Assembly (NCBI GenBank): GCA_034928145.1
Contig: JAYFPE010000013.1
Coordinates: forward strand, 53,002 to 117,001
Length of the DNA: 64,000 bases
Source of the DNA: Pelethousia sp034928145
Lineage (GTDB): Bacteria; Bacillota; Clostridia; Christensenellales; CAG-138
Direction of reading: 5' to 3'
The translations under genes and the position numbers were made by a program. The notes under the pieces are model-generated. The model searched no databases. It worked only from the letters and a program-made list of their open reading frames with translations, and had not been told where the DNA came from. Position 1 is the stretch's first letter, and every line of letters starts with the position of its first letter. Of this stretch, positions 8,857-17,275 are shown piece after piece.

Positions 8857-10203
8857 ATGGAAGGCTTTGCTGCGGATTTCATATGGGGCGTGGCCAGCGC
8901 CGCCTATCAAACGGAAGGCGCCTGGAACGAAGATGGCAAAGGCCCCAGCATTTGGGACGCCTTCTGCCATGAGGGCGGGCATATCGCCCGCGAGGAAAGC
9001 GGCGATGTGGCAGCGGATGCCTACCACCGCCTGCGGGAGGATGTGGCCCTGCTCAAAGCGTTGGGCGTTCGGGCCTACCGCTTTTCCATCAGCTGGCCCC
9101 GGGTATTCCCCAGCGGTGGGCCGCCTGCGAATCCTGCCGGCCTTCGCTATTACGACCGGCTGGTCGATCTGCTCCTTTCTGCCGGCATCACGCCCTATCT
9201 CACCCTTTACCATTGGGATCTGCCCTTGGCGCTGGAAGAAAAGGGCGGCTGGCTAAGCCGCGATACGGCATGCGCTTTCGCAGCCTTCGCGGCCTTTATC
9301 GCCCGGCATTTTGACAGGCGTGTCTGTCATTACATCACCCTCAACGAGCCGCAATGCTTCATCAGCCTAGGCTATGAGCAAGGGATCCACGCGCCGGGCA
9401 AGCGCCTGGATCGCGGGCAGGTGCTCCTAGCCATGCACAATGCCCTCCTGGCTCATGGCTTAGCCGCGCAGGCCCTGCGCGAAAAGAGCAGCGGGCCCGT
9501 GCAGACCGGGCTCGCCTCTACGGGCAGGCTGTGCTACCCGCAGGCGGATACCCCCGCCGGCCGAGAAGCCGCCCGCGCCGCTACCTTTTCCCTATCCGAG
9601 CAGGATTGGACGTTTACCCACACCTGGTTTTTGGATGCCGCCCTCCTGGGGCATTATCCCCTGGATGCGCCCCCCGCCCTGGCCCGTTTTGCGACTTCCG
9701 TGCCGGATGCGGATTGGGCGATCATCCGCCAGCCGCTGGACTTCCTGGGGCTGAATGTATACAACGGCAAGGCCGTGGATGAAGCGGGCCGGGAGGCGCT
9801 CAAGTATCCCGGGTTCCCGCGCACGGCCCTCAAATGGCCCCTCACGCCCGAGGTTATGCACTATGGCTGCCTGTGGCTCTATGAGCGCTACGGCCTGCCG
9901 CTGTATATCACCGAGAACGGCCAATCCGCCAATGATCGCGTCTTTTTGGATGGCCAGGTGCATGATGCCGATCGAATCGATTTCCTCCACCGCTATCTTT
10001 CCGAATTGAAAAAAGCCGCCCAAGGCGGCGTACCCATCCTGGGATACTTCCATTGGAGCTTTACGGATAACTTCGAGTGGCATTCCGGCTACGACGAGCG
10101 CATGGGCCTGGTGTATGTGGATTACCCCACGCAAAAGCGCATCCTCAAGGATTCCGCCCGCTGGTTTAGCGAGGTGATTGCGCAAAACGGGAAAAATATC
10201 TGA
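8857..10203 (+). CDS. bglA: GH1 beta-glucosidase
   Basis: A 448-residue family 1 glycosidase of normal length with no signal peptide. The acid/base Glu is E164 in TLNEPQCF and the nucleophile is E353 in YITENGQS. The N-terminal FIWGVASAAYQTEGAWNEDG and the DNFEWHSGYDERMGL aglycone-site motif are intact. The motif DNFEWHSGY lacks the Ser/Lys/Tyr phosphate-binding signature expected of 6-phospho-beta-glucosidases, which fits non-PTS uptake by the adjacent ABC genes. GGGGAGGG precedes the ATG. Together with the GH94 phosphorylase it gives hydrolytic and phosphorolytic routes for the imported oligosaccharide. Confidence 0.93.
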   Translation: MEGFAADFIWGVASAAYQTEGAWNEDGKGPSIWDAFCHEGGHIAREESGDVAADAYHRLREDVALLKALGVRAYRFSISWPRVFPSGGPPANPAGLRYYDRLVDLLLSAGITPYLTLYHWDLPLALEEKGGWLSRDTACAFAAFAAFIARHFDRRVCHYITLNEPQCFISLGYEQGIHAPGKRLDRGQVLLAMHNALLAHGLAAQALREKSSGPVQTGLASTGRLCYPQADTPAGREAARAATFSLSEQDWTFTHTWFLDAALLGHYPLDAPPALARFATSVPDADWAIIRQPLDFLGLNVYNGKAVDEAGREALKYPGFPRTALKWPLTPEVMHYGCLWLYERYGLPLYITENGQSANDRVFLDGQVHDADRIDFLHRYLSELKKAAQGGVPILGYFHWSFTDNFEWHSGYDERMGLVYVDYPTQKRILKDSARWFSEVIAQNGKNI

Positions 10204-10234
10204 CCATGATCTGTTAAAATACCTGCATGGCAAA

Positions 10235-10274
10235 GGGGCTATCGCGCAAAGAAAGCGTTATAGCCCCTGTTTTT
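10235..10274 (+). terminator. Terminator of the GH94-GH1 operon
   Basis: GGGGCTAT...ATAGCCCC with an inner CGC/GCG pairing, followed by TGTTTTT, 30 bases after the GH1 stop codon. Confidence 0.85.
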
Positions 10275-10337
10275 ATGGTTAGCGCGGCAAAATGCACACG
10301 GCTACCTCTATGTAAGGTTTGTGTACTGCCACCGGTT

Positions 10338-11966
10338 TTATTGCCCAAAGGGAAGGTCCGCCCCCTCCCGCTCCTTCATCATTTTCACAAAGACCATCAG
10401 TTCATTACGCGAGGAAACGTTAAGCTTCATATAGATGCGCTTGTTGTGTGTCTTGATGGTGTTGATGGAGAGACAGAGAATTTCCGCGATTGCCTTGGCG
10501 TTATAGCCCTCCATATAGAGGTTGAAAACCGAGCGCTCCGCGGGCGAAAGGGTTTGGATGCTTCGAACAAAGGCCTCAAATAGGGCGGAAGCCTCCTGCG
10601 GCCCTTCCATTTGGCAGGAGGCGGGCGCGGCGGCCTTATCCTGCTCCGCCAGGAAGGCGAGCAGATCGTCGATCTCCTGGATGTTGGTTTTTTCATACGC
10701 CGCCGTATCGCGGCTTTGGATGCTGCGCAGAGCATCCGCCACCGGCGCGATGTATTTGCGGCTCAGAACCGAGGCCGCTGCCGCGCTGAGCAGGAACAGG
10801 CTAAATAGCAGGAGCAGGATACGCCTGTTTTGCGCCATCATATAAGCGGATAGATCCTGCCGGGGCAGAAGCACGCCCAGCATCCAGGTCTGGCCCTCGT
10901 GGGCCGCGCCCGTAGGATAGAGGCGGATAGGTTGGTATAAGCCTACGTAGGCCGCGCCATCCGGGCCGGTAAAGCCCGCAAGGCCGTTTTTTTCCTCCCG
11001 AACGGACAAAGCCCCGTCTATGGCGGCGGAGGTAACGGTATAGCTACCGGCCAGCATGGCGCGCGAGGCGTCCGTCCTATCGCCTTCCAGAGGGGAGAGC
11101 ATGGCGAATATGCGGCTGAACTTGGCATTATCCGGGGTGTACTGCATTTTGAAAAGCATGCCGCTGATCTCAAAGCCGCACACGCCCAGCACCGTACCAT
11201 CCGAAGCAAGCAGCGGCACGGAAAGGAGCATGGCCTCGATATAATCCCCTGGGAGCACGGCCCTGGGGCTCCAATAATATAGGCCGGATATATCCCCCCC
11301 GCCGCCTTGCGCCGCAGCCATGGCCGTGCGGAAGAAATCGCCTTCTTGGATGGTGAATTCCATTTCCCATTGAGGCATGAGGCTCATACCCCGCGCGCGG
11401 GCGATGGAGGCCGGGCCTCGCATATAGCGGATGGCAGAGGGGGATTGGTAGGCTGCGTTGGGCGCCATGTTTTTGAGAAACATGCCTGCGCGGGAAGAGG
11501 TGGAACCGGCCAAGGCCGGGTTTACCGTGGCGTCCAGCACGATGAAAGCCGCGCTGGCTTTGTTCTTTTCGAGGGCCGCGCCCAACACATCGAAACAGCC
11601 CTCCAGAAGCGGCTCCAGGCGCCCGGCGGATGCGTGCAGATCGGCGGGTTGAAGGCCCTCCCTGGCCAGGCCCCTTTCGAGCTGCTCGGCAAGGCGCCGC
11701 GAAAGAGCCGTGCCCTGCACCGAAAGGATGCCCAGATCCTTTTCCATACTGCAAGCGATATGCTGCAGCTCGTTTTGCAGGAACATGCGGCTTTCCTCCC
11801 GCCCGGCCGCGAAGATGCCGGCTGCGAAAAAGATCAGCAGCAGCTCGGACATCACGGTAACCAGGAACAGCAGAAAAAATGCGAACAGGCGGCGCTGTAG
11901 CGTCAGCCCATCACGCCCATAAGCGCGTATATCCCGTAATAATTTAAAAAAGTTAACCTGCTGCAT
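10338..11966 (-). CDS. Membrane-spanning sensor with cytoplasmic LuxR-type HTH
   Basis: A 542-residue single-chain regulator. A membrane span at about residues 28-52 is followed by a roughly 325-residue extracytoplasmic region, a second span at about 381-403, a short linker and a LuxR/GerE helix-turn-helix at about 473-530 (LSPAERSVFNLYMEGYNAKA, then IAEILCLSINTIKTHNKRIY). The extracytoplasmic part, with YYWSPRAV and LGVCGFEISG-like strands, resembles a double Cache sensor, but that fold call is tentative. No kinase or receiver domain is present, so it would signal directly across the membrane. The gene starts 31 bases after a solute-binding lipoprotein gene in the same direction, and the two probably form an operon. 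GGGGAGC precedes the ATG. Confidence 0.85.
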   Translation of the reverse strand: MQQVNFFKLLRDIRAYGRDGLTLQRRLFAFFLLFLVTVMSELLLIFFAAGIFAAGREESRMFLQNELQHIACSMEKDLGILSVQGTALSRRLAEQLERGLAREGLQPADLHASAGRLEPLLEGCFDVLGAALEKNKASAAFIVLDATVNPALAGSTSSRAGMFLKNMAPNAAYQSPSAIRYMRGPASIARARGMSLMPQWEMEFTIQEGDFFRTAMAAAQGGGGDISGLYYWSPRAVLPGDYIEAMLLSVPLLASDGTVLGVCGFEISGMLFKMQYTPDNAKFSRIFAMLSPLEGDRTDASRAMLAGSYTVTSAAIDGALSVREEKNGLAGFTGPDGAAYVGLYQPIRLYPTGAAHEGQTWMLGVLLPRQDLSAYMMAQNRRILLLLFSLFLLSAAAASVLSRKYIAPVADALRSIQSRDTAAYEKTNIQEIDDLLAFLAEQDKAAAPASCQMEGPQEASALFEAFVRSIQTLSPAERSVFNLYMEGYNAKAIAEILCLSINTIKTHNKRIYMKLNVSSRNELMVFVKMMKEREGADLPFGQ

Positions 11967-11997
11967 TGCACGCTCCCCACGGCTATCTTATCGGGCG

Positions 11998-13356
11998 CTA
12001 ACCTATAAAGCCTTCGCGAAGCACCCGGCTCACCTGCGCCGGGTCTTCCCCTCTTTGCACCCGTTGCCTGCCGCTTTGCATGGCCTCCTTGAGGCTCTTT
12101 TCGTATTCCTTGCTGATTTCCGTGAAGCTTTCGTAATTCGGCGCTGTGATAAAGCTATATTCCCTATGCATGGCAATGGCCGTTTGCAGCAATTTCTGGA
12201 TATTGGGGTTCTCTGCCGACCCACCCCGCTCCATAATCTCAACATAGGCCCGGTTCGTTACCGGCAGATAGCCTGTGGAGGAAACGAAGCGGATATTTTG
12301 CGCCGGGTCTGTAAACCACTTCAAGAAGAGGGCCGCCGCATATTCCTTTTCGGGCGTGGAGGCGGCAACCGCCATGCCCGCGCCACGCTGGATGGCAACC
12401 TTCTCCCCGCCCGCGAAAACCGGGTACGGCAGAATGCTGTAATCGATCTGCTCCACTGTGTTATCGGGGTAGGTGATTTGATCGCCGTAAAAGAGGATGC
12501 CCGCTGTGGATCCGGTAGAGCACACGATATCCCCGGTTTTGGAAAGATCGGAAGAATAGCCGTCGATCACCGCATAGCCGCCTGAAAGGGCAGGCTGTAG
12601 GCAAAAATCCCATATCCTTTGATATTCGGGCGCATCCAGGCGCAGCCTCTCAGGCTCCACAAATTCACCCCCGAGCTGCGCCAGGCCCACTTGGGCGATG
12701 TTGAACCAGGAGTCCGCCGCATAGAAGGCTTTGCCATCCCCCGCCGCATCCGGGGTGCGCGAATCCGTCCACTCATAATATTTTACGGCTGCCTCGGCAA
12801 TACCCTCGAAGGTGGCGAGGCTTCCCTCCGTAACGCCGGTGGCAGCGGAAAAGCGGTCGAACAGGGTTTGGTTGAGAAATAAGACCTCGCTGGATTTAGC
12901 GATCGGGAACACATATAGCTGGCCGTCCGCAAGCCGGCCTTCTTGGATAAATTGGGGCACGTAGGCTGATAGTTCATCCTGGGTGAAGTGCGCGTCTAAT
13001 GCGGCCAGCAGGCCGTGCGTAGATAAAAGCAGGGCTGTGCCGGGGTAGGCCGTGACGATATCCGGCATATCCTCCGCCCCGGGCGCGCCGGCGGCAATCA
13101 GAGCCAGCTTTTCTTCCTGCTCTTTCATAGCGGAAATAGAGGTGACGCTCACCACGATGCCCTGCTCCCGCCCAAGGCCCATGTTGAATTCATCCACCAG
13201 CTCATCCATGGTTTTTTGCATCTGCCCGCCGTAGTTATGCCAAAGGGTGACGGTGAGCGGATTTTTTGGATCCAGCTTCGCGCCGCCTGCGCAGCCGCAT
13301 AAAAGGCAAAACAGCACCATAGTGCCAAGAAGCGCCGCCAAGCTTTTTTTATTCAT
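11998..13356 (-). CDS. Solitary extracellular solute-binding lipoprotein (family 1)
   Basis: A 452-residue family 1 solute-binding protein with a lipobox Cys at residue 22 (LLCGC) and a mature domain starting LTVTLWHNYGGQM, the usual first strand of sugar or glycerol-phosphate binding proteins. GGAGG lies 9 bases before the ATG at 13356. Unlike the binding protein at 3392-4828 there is no permease gene nearby; its only partner is the membrane LuxR-type regulator downstream. It may therefore present ligand to that sensor, serve a transporter encoded elsewhere, or both. The role as co-sensor is inference. Confidence 0.88.
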   Translation of the reverse strand: MNKKSLAALLGTMVLFCLLCGCAGGAKLDPKNPLTVTLWHNYGGQMQKTMDELVDEFNMGLGREQGIVVSVTSISAMKEQEEKLALIAAGAPGAEDMPDIVTAYPGTALLLSTHGLLAALDAHFTQDELSAYVPQFIQEGRLADGQLYVFPIAKSSEVLFLNQTLFDRFSAATGVTEGSLATFEGIAEAAVKYYEWTDSRTPDAAGDGKAFYAADSWFNIAQVGLAQLGGEFVEPERLRLDAPEYQRIWDFCLQPALSGGYAVIDGYSSDLSKTGDIVCSTGSTAGILFYGDQITYPDNTVEQIDYSILPYPVFAGGEKVAIQRGAGMAVAASTPEKEYAAALFLKWFTDPAQNIRFVSSTGYLPVTNRAYVEIMERGGSAENPNIQKLLQTAIAMHREYSFITAPNYESFTEISKEYEKSLKEAMQSGRQRVQRGEDPAQVSRVLREGFIG

Positions 13357-13390
13357 GATGGATAACCTCCGTCTTAATCCGGTACGGCAA

Positions 13391-13444
13391 AATCACCCCT
13401 AAATTCACCCCTGTTTGGGAGCTGCAATCACCCCTGGGGTGATT
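13391..13444. promoter_or_regulatory. Operator-like array: palindrome plus two direct half-sites
   Basis: A perfect 19-base palindrome AATCACCCCTGGGGTGATT at 13426-13444 and two further copies of TCACCCCT at 13405 and 13393. The three same-strand copies are spaced 12 and 23 bases apart, close to whole helical turns, so a protein would contact one face. The array ends 35 bases before the solitary binding-protein gene. A TACTAT -10-like box for that gene lies just upstream of it on the minus strand. The likely ligand is the LuxR-type regulator of this unit, but this is inference. Confidence 0.6.
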
Positions 13445-13613
13445 ACGGCGGCAGGATATTTCCGTATAGTATTGGTAAAGGAAGCGCTTGAAAGGGAGCC
13501 TGGGGGATTTGTGTTGTACCCATTCTACCGCATCAATCCCGTCAATTCAATCATCAATCCATTGCAAAACAAAAACCAAGAGCAGCCGCATGCAATTAAA
13601 GGAGGGGATGCCT

Positions 13614-13988
13614 GTGGAGGAAAGGCCGGCTAAGGTGCAAGATCGCTGTAAAAGCGCGGGCCTCCCCAGCAAAAGCACGATGGCAGCCCAGGGCGGCGCG
13701 TTCCAATTCACCTTCTACTGTGAGCTATGTGATAACGGCTACACAACCCCGCCCATTGCGGCGGAACGCGTGCAGGAAGCCTTTGACCGGGCCCAGCAGG
13801 AGGCGCGGCGCTATTTCAACCGCTGCCACCACTGCCACCGCTGGGTATGCGACGGGCATTACAACGAGGATCTCATGATGTGCACCGCCTGCGCGCCTCG
13901 CACAGCGCTTTATACCTGCCAAAGATGCGGGGCAAAAAACGCCCCCGGCGCCCATTTTTGCATCAACTGCGGGGCCAGGCTCGGGTAG
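13614..13988 (+). CDS. Multi-zinc-ribbon protein, function unknown
   Basis: A 124-residue protein built from paired-cysteine knuckles: CELC, CHHC, CTAC, CQRC and CINC, the last two forming a typical zinc ribbon (YTCQRCGAKN to FCINCGARLG). A middle segment (ERVQEAFDRAQQEARRYFNR) is helical. I chose GTG at 13614 because AAAGGAGG lies 8 bases upstream; the in-frame ATG at 13608 is only two bases from that Shine-Dalgarno. It precedes an HtrA-like protease that also carries zinc ribbons. No catalytic motif is visible; a metal-bound scaffold or protein-interaction role is a guess. Confidence 0.75.
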   Translation: MEERPAKVQDRCKSAGLPSKSTMAAQGGAFQFTFYCELCDNGYTTPPIAAERVQEAFDRAQQEARRYFNRCHHCHRWVCDGHYNEDLMMCTACAPRTALYTCQRCGAKNAPGAHFCINCGARLG

Positions 13989-14067
13989 GGCGGACAGGAC
14001 GGACACCACAGCAGCTCGGAAGCGCACGAACAACTATCTGCTATAAATTTTTTGGAGGGCCATTTTT

Positions 14068-15798
14068 ATGATGAAGAAACGAATCGCCGCAACCCTTCTC
14101 ATCTTTATGATGTTGCTGGCCACCCTGCTGCCGGGCTCGGCCCTGGCGGCCGTTATGGATACCAGAACCCTGGCCACCGTGAATAAGCCGGGTGTGGTGC
14201 TGGTGCAAACGGTCTGGACGGCAGATGTGACCTGGTATGAATTCGCCTTTGACGACAGCATGGAAGACGACCTGATCGACGAGGTGTCGCGCATGATCGA
14301 GGATGGGGAGATCGGTTCGAGCGACCAGGAAATCTACCAGGCCATGATCGCGCTGATGATCCAGAACATGTACTATTACGCCTTTTCCACCGGCAATGCG
14401 CAAACCGAGCAGATGAGCACCGCCGCCGTAGGCACGGGCTTTATCGTGACGCCGGACGGATACCTGGTCACCAATGCCCACGTAGTGAAAACGGATGAGG
14501 AGGAGCTGAATGTGCAGTTCGCCATGTCCTCCCTGGAGCAATACGCCGTAGAGGCGGCCGACCTTTTTGAGGAGGAGATGCGGCGCTCGGGCTACCAGAT
14601 GTCCCAAGCCGAATGGGACGGCATCGCCAACGAATATTATTACCTGCTGGCCCAGAGTATGGAGGTGGAAAACCTGCAAACGAGCTACCAATGCTTCATC
14701 GGTAACGTGGCGCCGGGCAGCGATGTATCCGCCAAGGGCAAGGGGTTGGATCTTAGAAAAATCGGCGAGCCGATCCCCGGCAAGGACGTGGCCATTTTGA
14801 AGATGGATGGCGGCAACTTCCCCACCGTAACGCTGGGGGACGACGCCAAGCTGAGAACCGGCGACCGCGTTTATGCCATGGGCTACCCGGCTGTGGCCAC
14901 CCTTTCCGATACGCTCAACGTGGCCCAGGCTATCCAGGAGCCCACGCTGACCCAGGGCATCATCAGCGCCCGCAAGGAGATGGCTGGCGGCTGGAGCATT
15001 CTGCAAACGGATGCGGCCATCCACGGCGGCAACTCGGGCGGCCCGCTCTTCAACGAGGCGGGTGAGGTCGTCGGCATCAATACCTTCGGCATGCTGGATC
15101 AAGCCAGCGGCGCGCAGGTGGCGGGCATGAATTTCGCGGTTCCCATCAGCATCGCCAAACAATTCCTCCATGAAATGAACGTTACGCCAACGGAAAGTAG
15201 CTTTACGACCAAATTCAAGGATGCGCTTGCCGCCTATAACGGTGGGGATTACAACACCGCCCTGGAGCTGCTTCGCGGCATCAATGAAACCAACCCCGGC
15301 TTCCCCGTGGTGCAGGAGCTGCTGGCAGAGGCGCGGGAGGCCGCGGATGCCAACCCGCAGCCGGTAACGGCAGGCCCCGCCGCCGAAGTTGCCGCCCCCG
15401 ATGCCCCGGCCAAGAAGGAAGGCGGCTTGCTGGGCCTTCCCCTGATCGCGGTGATTTTGATCGTCGTGCTGCTGCTGGCGCTGGCGGCCGCCATCCTGCT
15501 GCTGGTGGGCAAAGGCAAAAAGAAAGCCAAAGCGCCGCAGACCGCGCCCCTGCCCTATCAGCAGCCCTCCCCCGTGCAACCCTTCAGCCAGACCCTTAGC
15601 GCCGCACCCAGTCCCCCGGCTATACCCCAGGGGAACATCCACTGTACGAACTGCGGGGCCGGCCTACAGGCGAACGCCAAATTCTGCAATGAATGCGGCG
15701 CAGAGGTTATACAGCGCGAGAGCGGCCTATGCCCTGCCTGCGGCAGGAAAAATGAAGACGGCACTAAATTCTGCATCGAATGCGGTGCAAAGCTATAA
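14068..15798 (+). CDS. Membrane-anchored trypsin-like (HtrA-type) protease with C-terminal zinc ribbons
   Basis: A 576-residue protein. A signal peptide (residues 1-27) is followed by an S1 protease domain with triad H138 (TNAHVV), D240 (KDVAILKM) and S323 (GGNSGGPL). Between His and Asp lies an unusually long, helical, acidic insert at about 145-235. No PDZ domain is visible; instead there is a TPR-like stretch (about 375-425), a membrane span at 455-480 and two zinc ribbons (CTNCG to CNECG at 526-543; CPACG to CIECG at 555-573). The order implies an outside protease and cytoplasmic zinc ribbons. GGAGGG precedes the ATG. It is followed at 22 bases by another zinc-ribbon membrane gene. Confidence 0.85.
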   Translation: MMKKRIAATLLIFMMLLATLLPGSALAAVMDTRTLATVNKPGVVLVQTVWTADVTWYEFAFDDSMEDDLIDEVSRMIEDGEIGSSDQEIYQAMIALMIQNMYYYAFSTGNAQTEQMSTAAVGTGFIVTPDGYLVTNAHVVKTDEEELNVQFAMSSLEQYAVEAADLFEEEMRRSGYQMSQAEWDGIANEYYYLLAQSMEVENLQTSYQCFIGNVAPGSDVSAKGKGLDLRKIGEPIPGKDVAILKMDGGNFPTVTLGDDAKLRTGDRVYAMGYPAVATLSDTLNVAQAIQEPTLTQGIISARKEMAGGWSILQTDAAIHGGNSGGPLFNEAGEVVGINTFGMLDQASGAQVAGMNFAVPISIAKQFLHEMNVTPTESSFTTKFKDALAAYNGGDYNTALELLRGINETNPGFPVVQELLAEAREAADANPQPVTAGPAAEVAAPDAPAKKEGGLLGLPLIAVILIVVLLLALAAAILLLVGKGKKKAKAPQTAPLPYQQPSPVQPFSQTLSAAPSPPAIPQGNIHCTNCGAGLQANAKFCNECGAEVIQRESGLCPACGRKNEDGTKFCIECGAKL

Positions 15799-15820
15799 AA
15801 AGAAGGCGAGGTAATATACG

Positions 15821-16366
15821 ATGGTACATTGCACAAATTGCGGCACACAGATTGAAGCGGGTTCCCGCTTCTGCCCCTCCTGCGGTGCGGCCGCGCCCCA
15901 AAGCACAACGAATTCTTATCAGAGCGGCCAGAGCGCCTACCAAAGCGCGTCCAACGCTTACCAGGGTGCGTCCAACACCTACCAGCCCCCTGTCATGCGG
16001 GACTCCTCGGATTCGGCAGACGCACAGAACAACAAAGTCATGGGTCTTTTGGCCTACCTGGGCATCCTGGTATTGGTCCCCATCTTCGCGGCCAAAGAAT
16101 CGCGTTTCGCGCGCTTCCACGCCAACCAGGGCCTGGTGTTGCTGATCGCGGAGATCGCCTTTAGCATCATTTACTCCATCGTGACGAGCATCCTGGCCAA
16201 CCTTCTGTTCAGCACGGGCTCCTTTGGCGTGTGGGGCGTTCTTAGCACGCTGCTGAGCCTGTTGAGCCTGGTCTTCTTCGTGCTGGCCATCATCGGCATC
16301 ATCAATGCCCTCAATGGTAAAAAGAAGGAGCTGCCTATCATCGGCAAGATCACGATCCTCAAATGA
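15821..16366 (+). CDS. Zinc-ribbon membrane protein, DUF4870-like
   Basis: A 181-residue protein with an N-terminal zinc ribbon (CTNCG at 4-8, CPSCG at 18-22), a Ser/Tyr/Gln-rich low-complexity linker with repeated YQSASNAYQGASN-like units (about 30-58), and three hydrophobic spans (about 73-91, 104-130, 138-163). The core FHANQGLVLLI is the signature of DUF4870-type proteins of unknown role. AGAAGGCGAGG precedes the ATG. It belongs to the run of zinc-ribbon and lipoprotein genes from 13614 to 17722. Confidence 0.82.
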   Translation: MVHCTNCGTQIEAGSRFCPSCGAAAPQSTTNSYQSGQSAYQSASNAYQGASNTYQPPVMRDSSDSADAQNNKVMGLLAYLGILVLVPIFAAKESRFARFHANQGLVLLIAEIAFSIIYSIVTSILANLLFSTGSFGVWGVLSTLLSLLSLVFFVLAIIGIINALNGKKKELPIIGKITILK

Positions 16367-16383
16367 GCAAGGGGTAAAAAGCT

Positions 16384-17211
16384 ATGAAAAAAGCGATTTC
16401 CATCCTGCTGGCGCTGTGCTTGCTGCTGTTGGCAGGCTGCTTCGGCCCCAAGCAGGCCCTCGAAGCTGCACAGCAGGCGGCAGCGCAGCAAAAGGAACCA
16501 GTGCCGATCCCGGAGGTGGCAAATGCGTCACAGGTGTTGGAGGAAGCGGCAGAGAGCATAAGCCCGGATACGGATATGGCCGCCGCCGCATCCACCCCGG
16601 CGGATGCGTACGCCAAATATGCGGAGGCAAAAAGCGCGGCCTTTGACAGGCTCTCGGCCAAGCTCGATGAAAACGAAGAGCTGTACTTATCCGTGGGCAT
16701 GGCCATCCTGCCCATCAGCATGATCGACCTCTCCCTCATTCCCCTTTCCATGATCGGCATAGAGGGGGGCGGCATGGCCCTTGCCATGCTGGGCATGGAG
16801 GGCGTGGACGTAAAGCAGGCGGGCAACGCTTACTCCCTCTCCTATAAGAATGACGAGGGGCAAATCGTGGAACTTACCTGCGAATATGACCCGGCCACCG
16901 ATTCCATGCGCTCCACCACCACGCAGGACGGACAGGAGATCCTCTCGTTTGAATACGTCAAAGCGGGTGATAGCTACGCCTCCCAATACTACATATGGGA
17001 TGATACTACGCAGAATTATTCCTGGATCACGGGCTTTTTCGATGACGAAAAGATCGCCGCCTTCGGCATGGCTACCGTAGACCAAAAGCAGAACTCCATC
17101 TTTAAGGGAAGCGGCTATTCCAGCGATTTCGTGGTCAATCAGGAAGCCTACTTCATCCTCGATGGCGATACGCTAACGGTTCTAGAGAACGGCGCAGTTA
17201 AAACCTACTGA
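16384..17211 (+). CDS. Hypothetical lipoprotein
   Basis: A 275-residue protein with a short lipoprotein signal peptide and lipobox Cys19 (LLAGC). After an Ala/Gln-rich stretch (about 25-75), it has a Met-rich hydrophobic segment with repeated IGIEGGGMALAMLG-like units (about 100-145), then a beta-rich C-terminal half with YNNEGQIVELTCEYDP-like strands. It is co-directional, 17 bases after the DUF4870-like gene. No family was recognised. The hydrophobic middle is unusual for a secreted lipoprotein and may be an additional membrane-associated part. Confidence 0.72.
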   Translation: MKKAISILLALCLLLLAGCFGPKQALEAAQQAAAQQKEPVPIPEVANASQVLEEAAESISPDTDMAAAASTPADAYAKYAEAKSAAFDRLSAKLDENEELYLSVGMAILPISMIDLSLIPLSMIGIEGGGMALAMLGMEGVDVKQAGNAYSLSYKNDEGQIVELTCEYDPATDSMRSTTTQDGQEILSFEYVKAGDSYASQYYIWDDTTQNYSWITGFFDDEKIAAFGMATVDQKQNSIFKGSGYSSDFVVNQEAYFILDGDTLTVLENGAVKTY

Positions 17212-17219
17212 GGCCACGC

Positions 17220-17251
17220 GGGCGGCCCCGCATTCGTGGGGCTGCCCATTT
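17220..17251 (+). terminator. Hairpin after the 16384-17211 lipoprotein gene
   Basis: GGGCGGCCCC and GGGGCTGCCC pair with one G-U, followed by ATTTTC. It may be a partial terminator before the next lipoprotein gene, whose own GGAGG lies just downstream. Confidence 0.5.
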
Positions 17252-17275
17252 TCAAAAATCATTCGGAGGATCCAT

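Noticed and set aside
14041..15642. Long antisense frame opposite the protease gene
   Set aside because: His/Gly/Ala-rich composition typical of the reverse of a GC-rich gene, with no motif; the + strand gene has full catalytic and zinc motifs.
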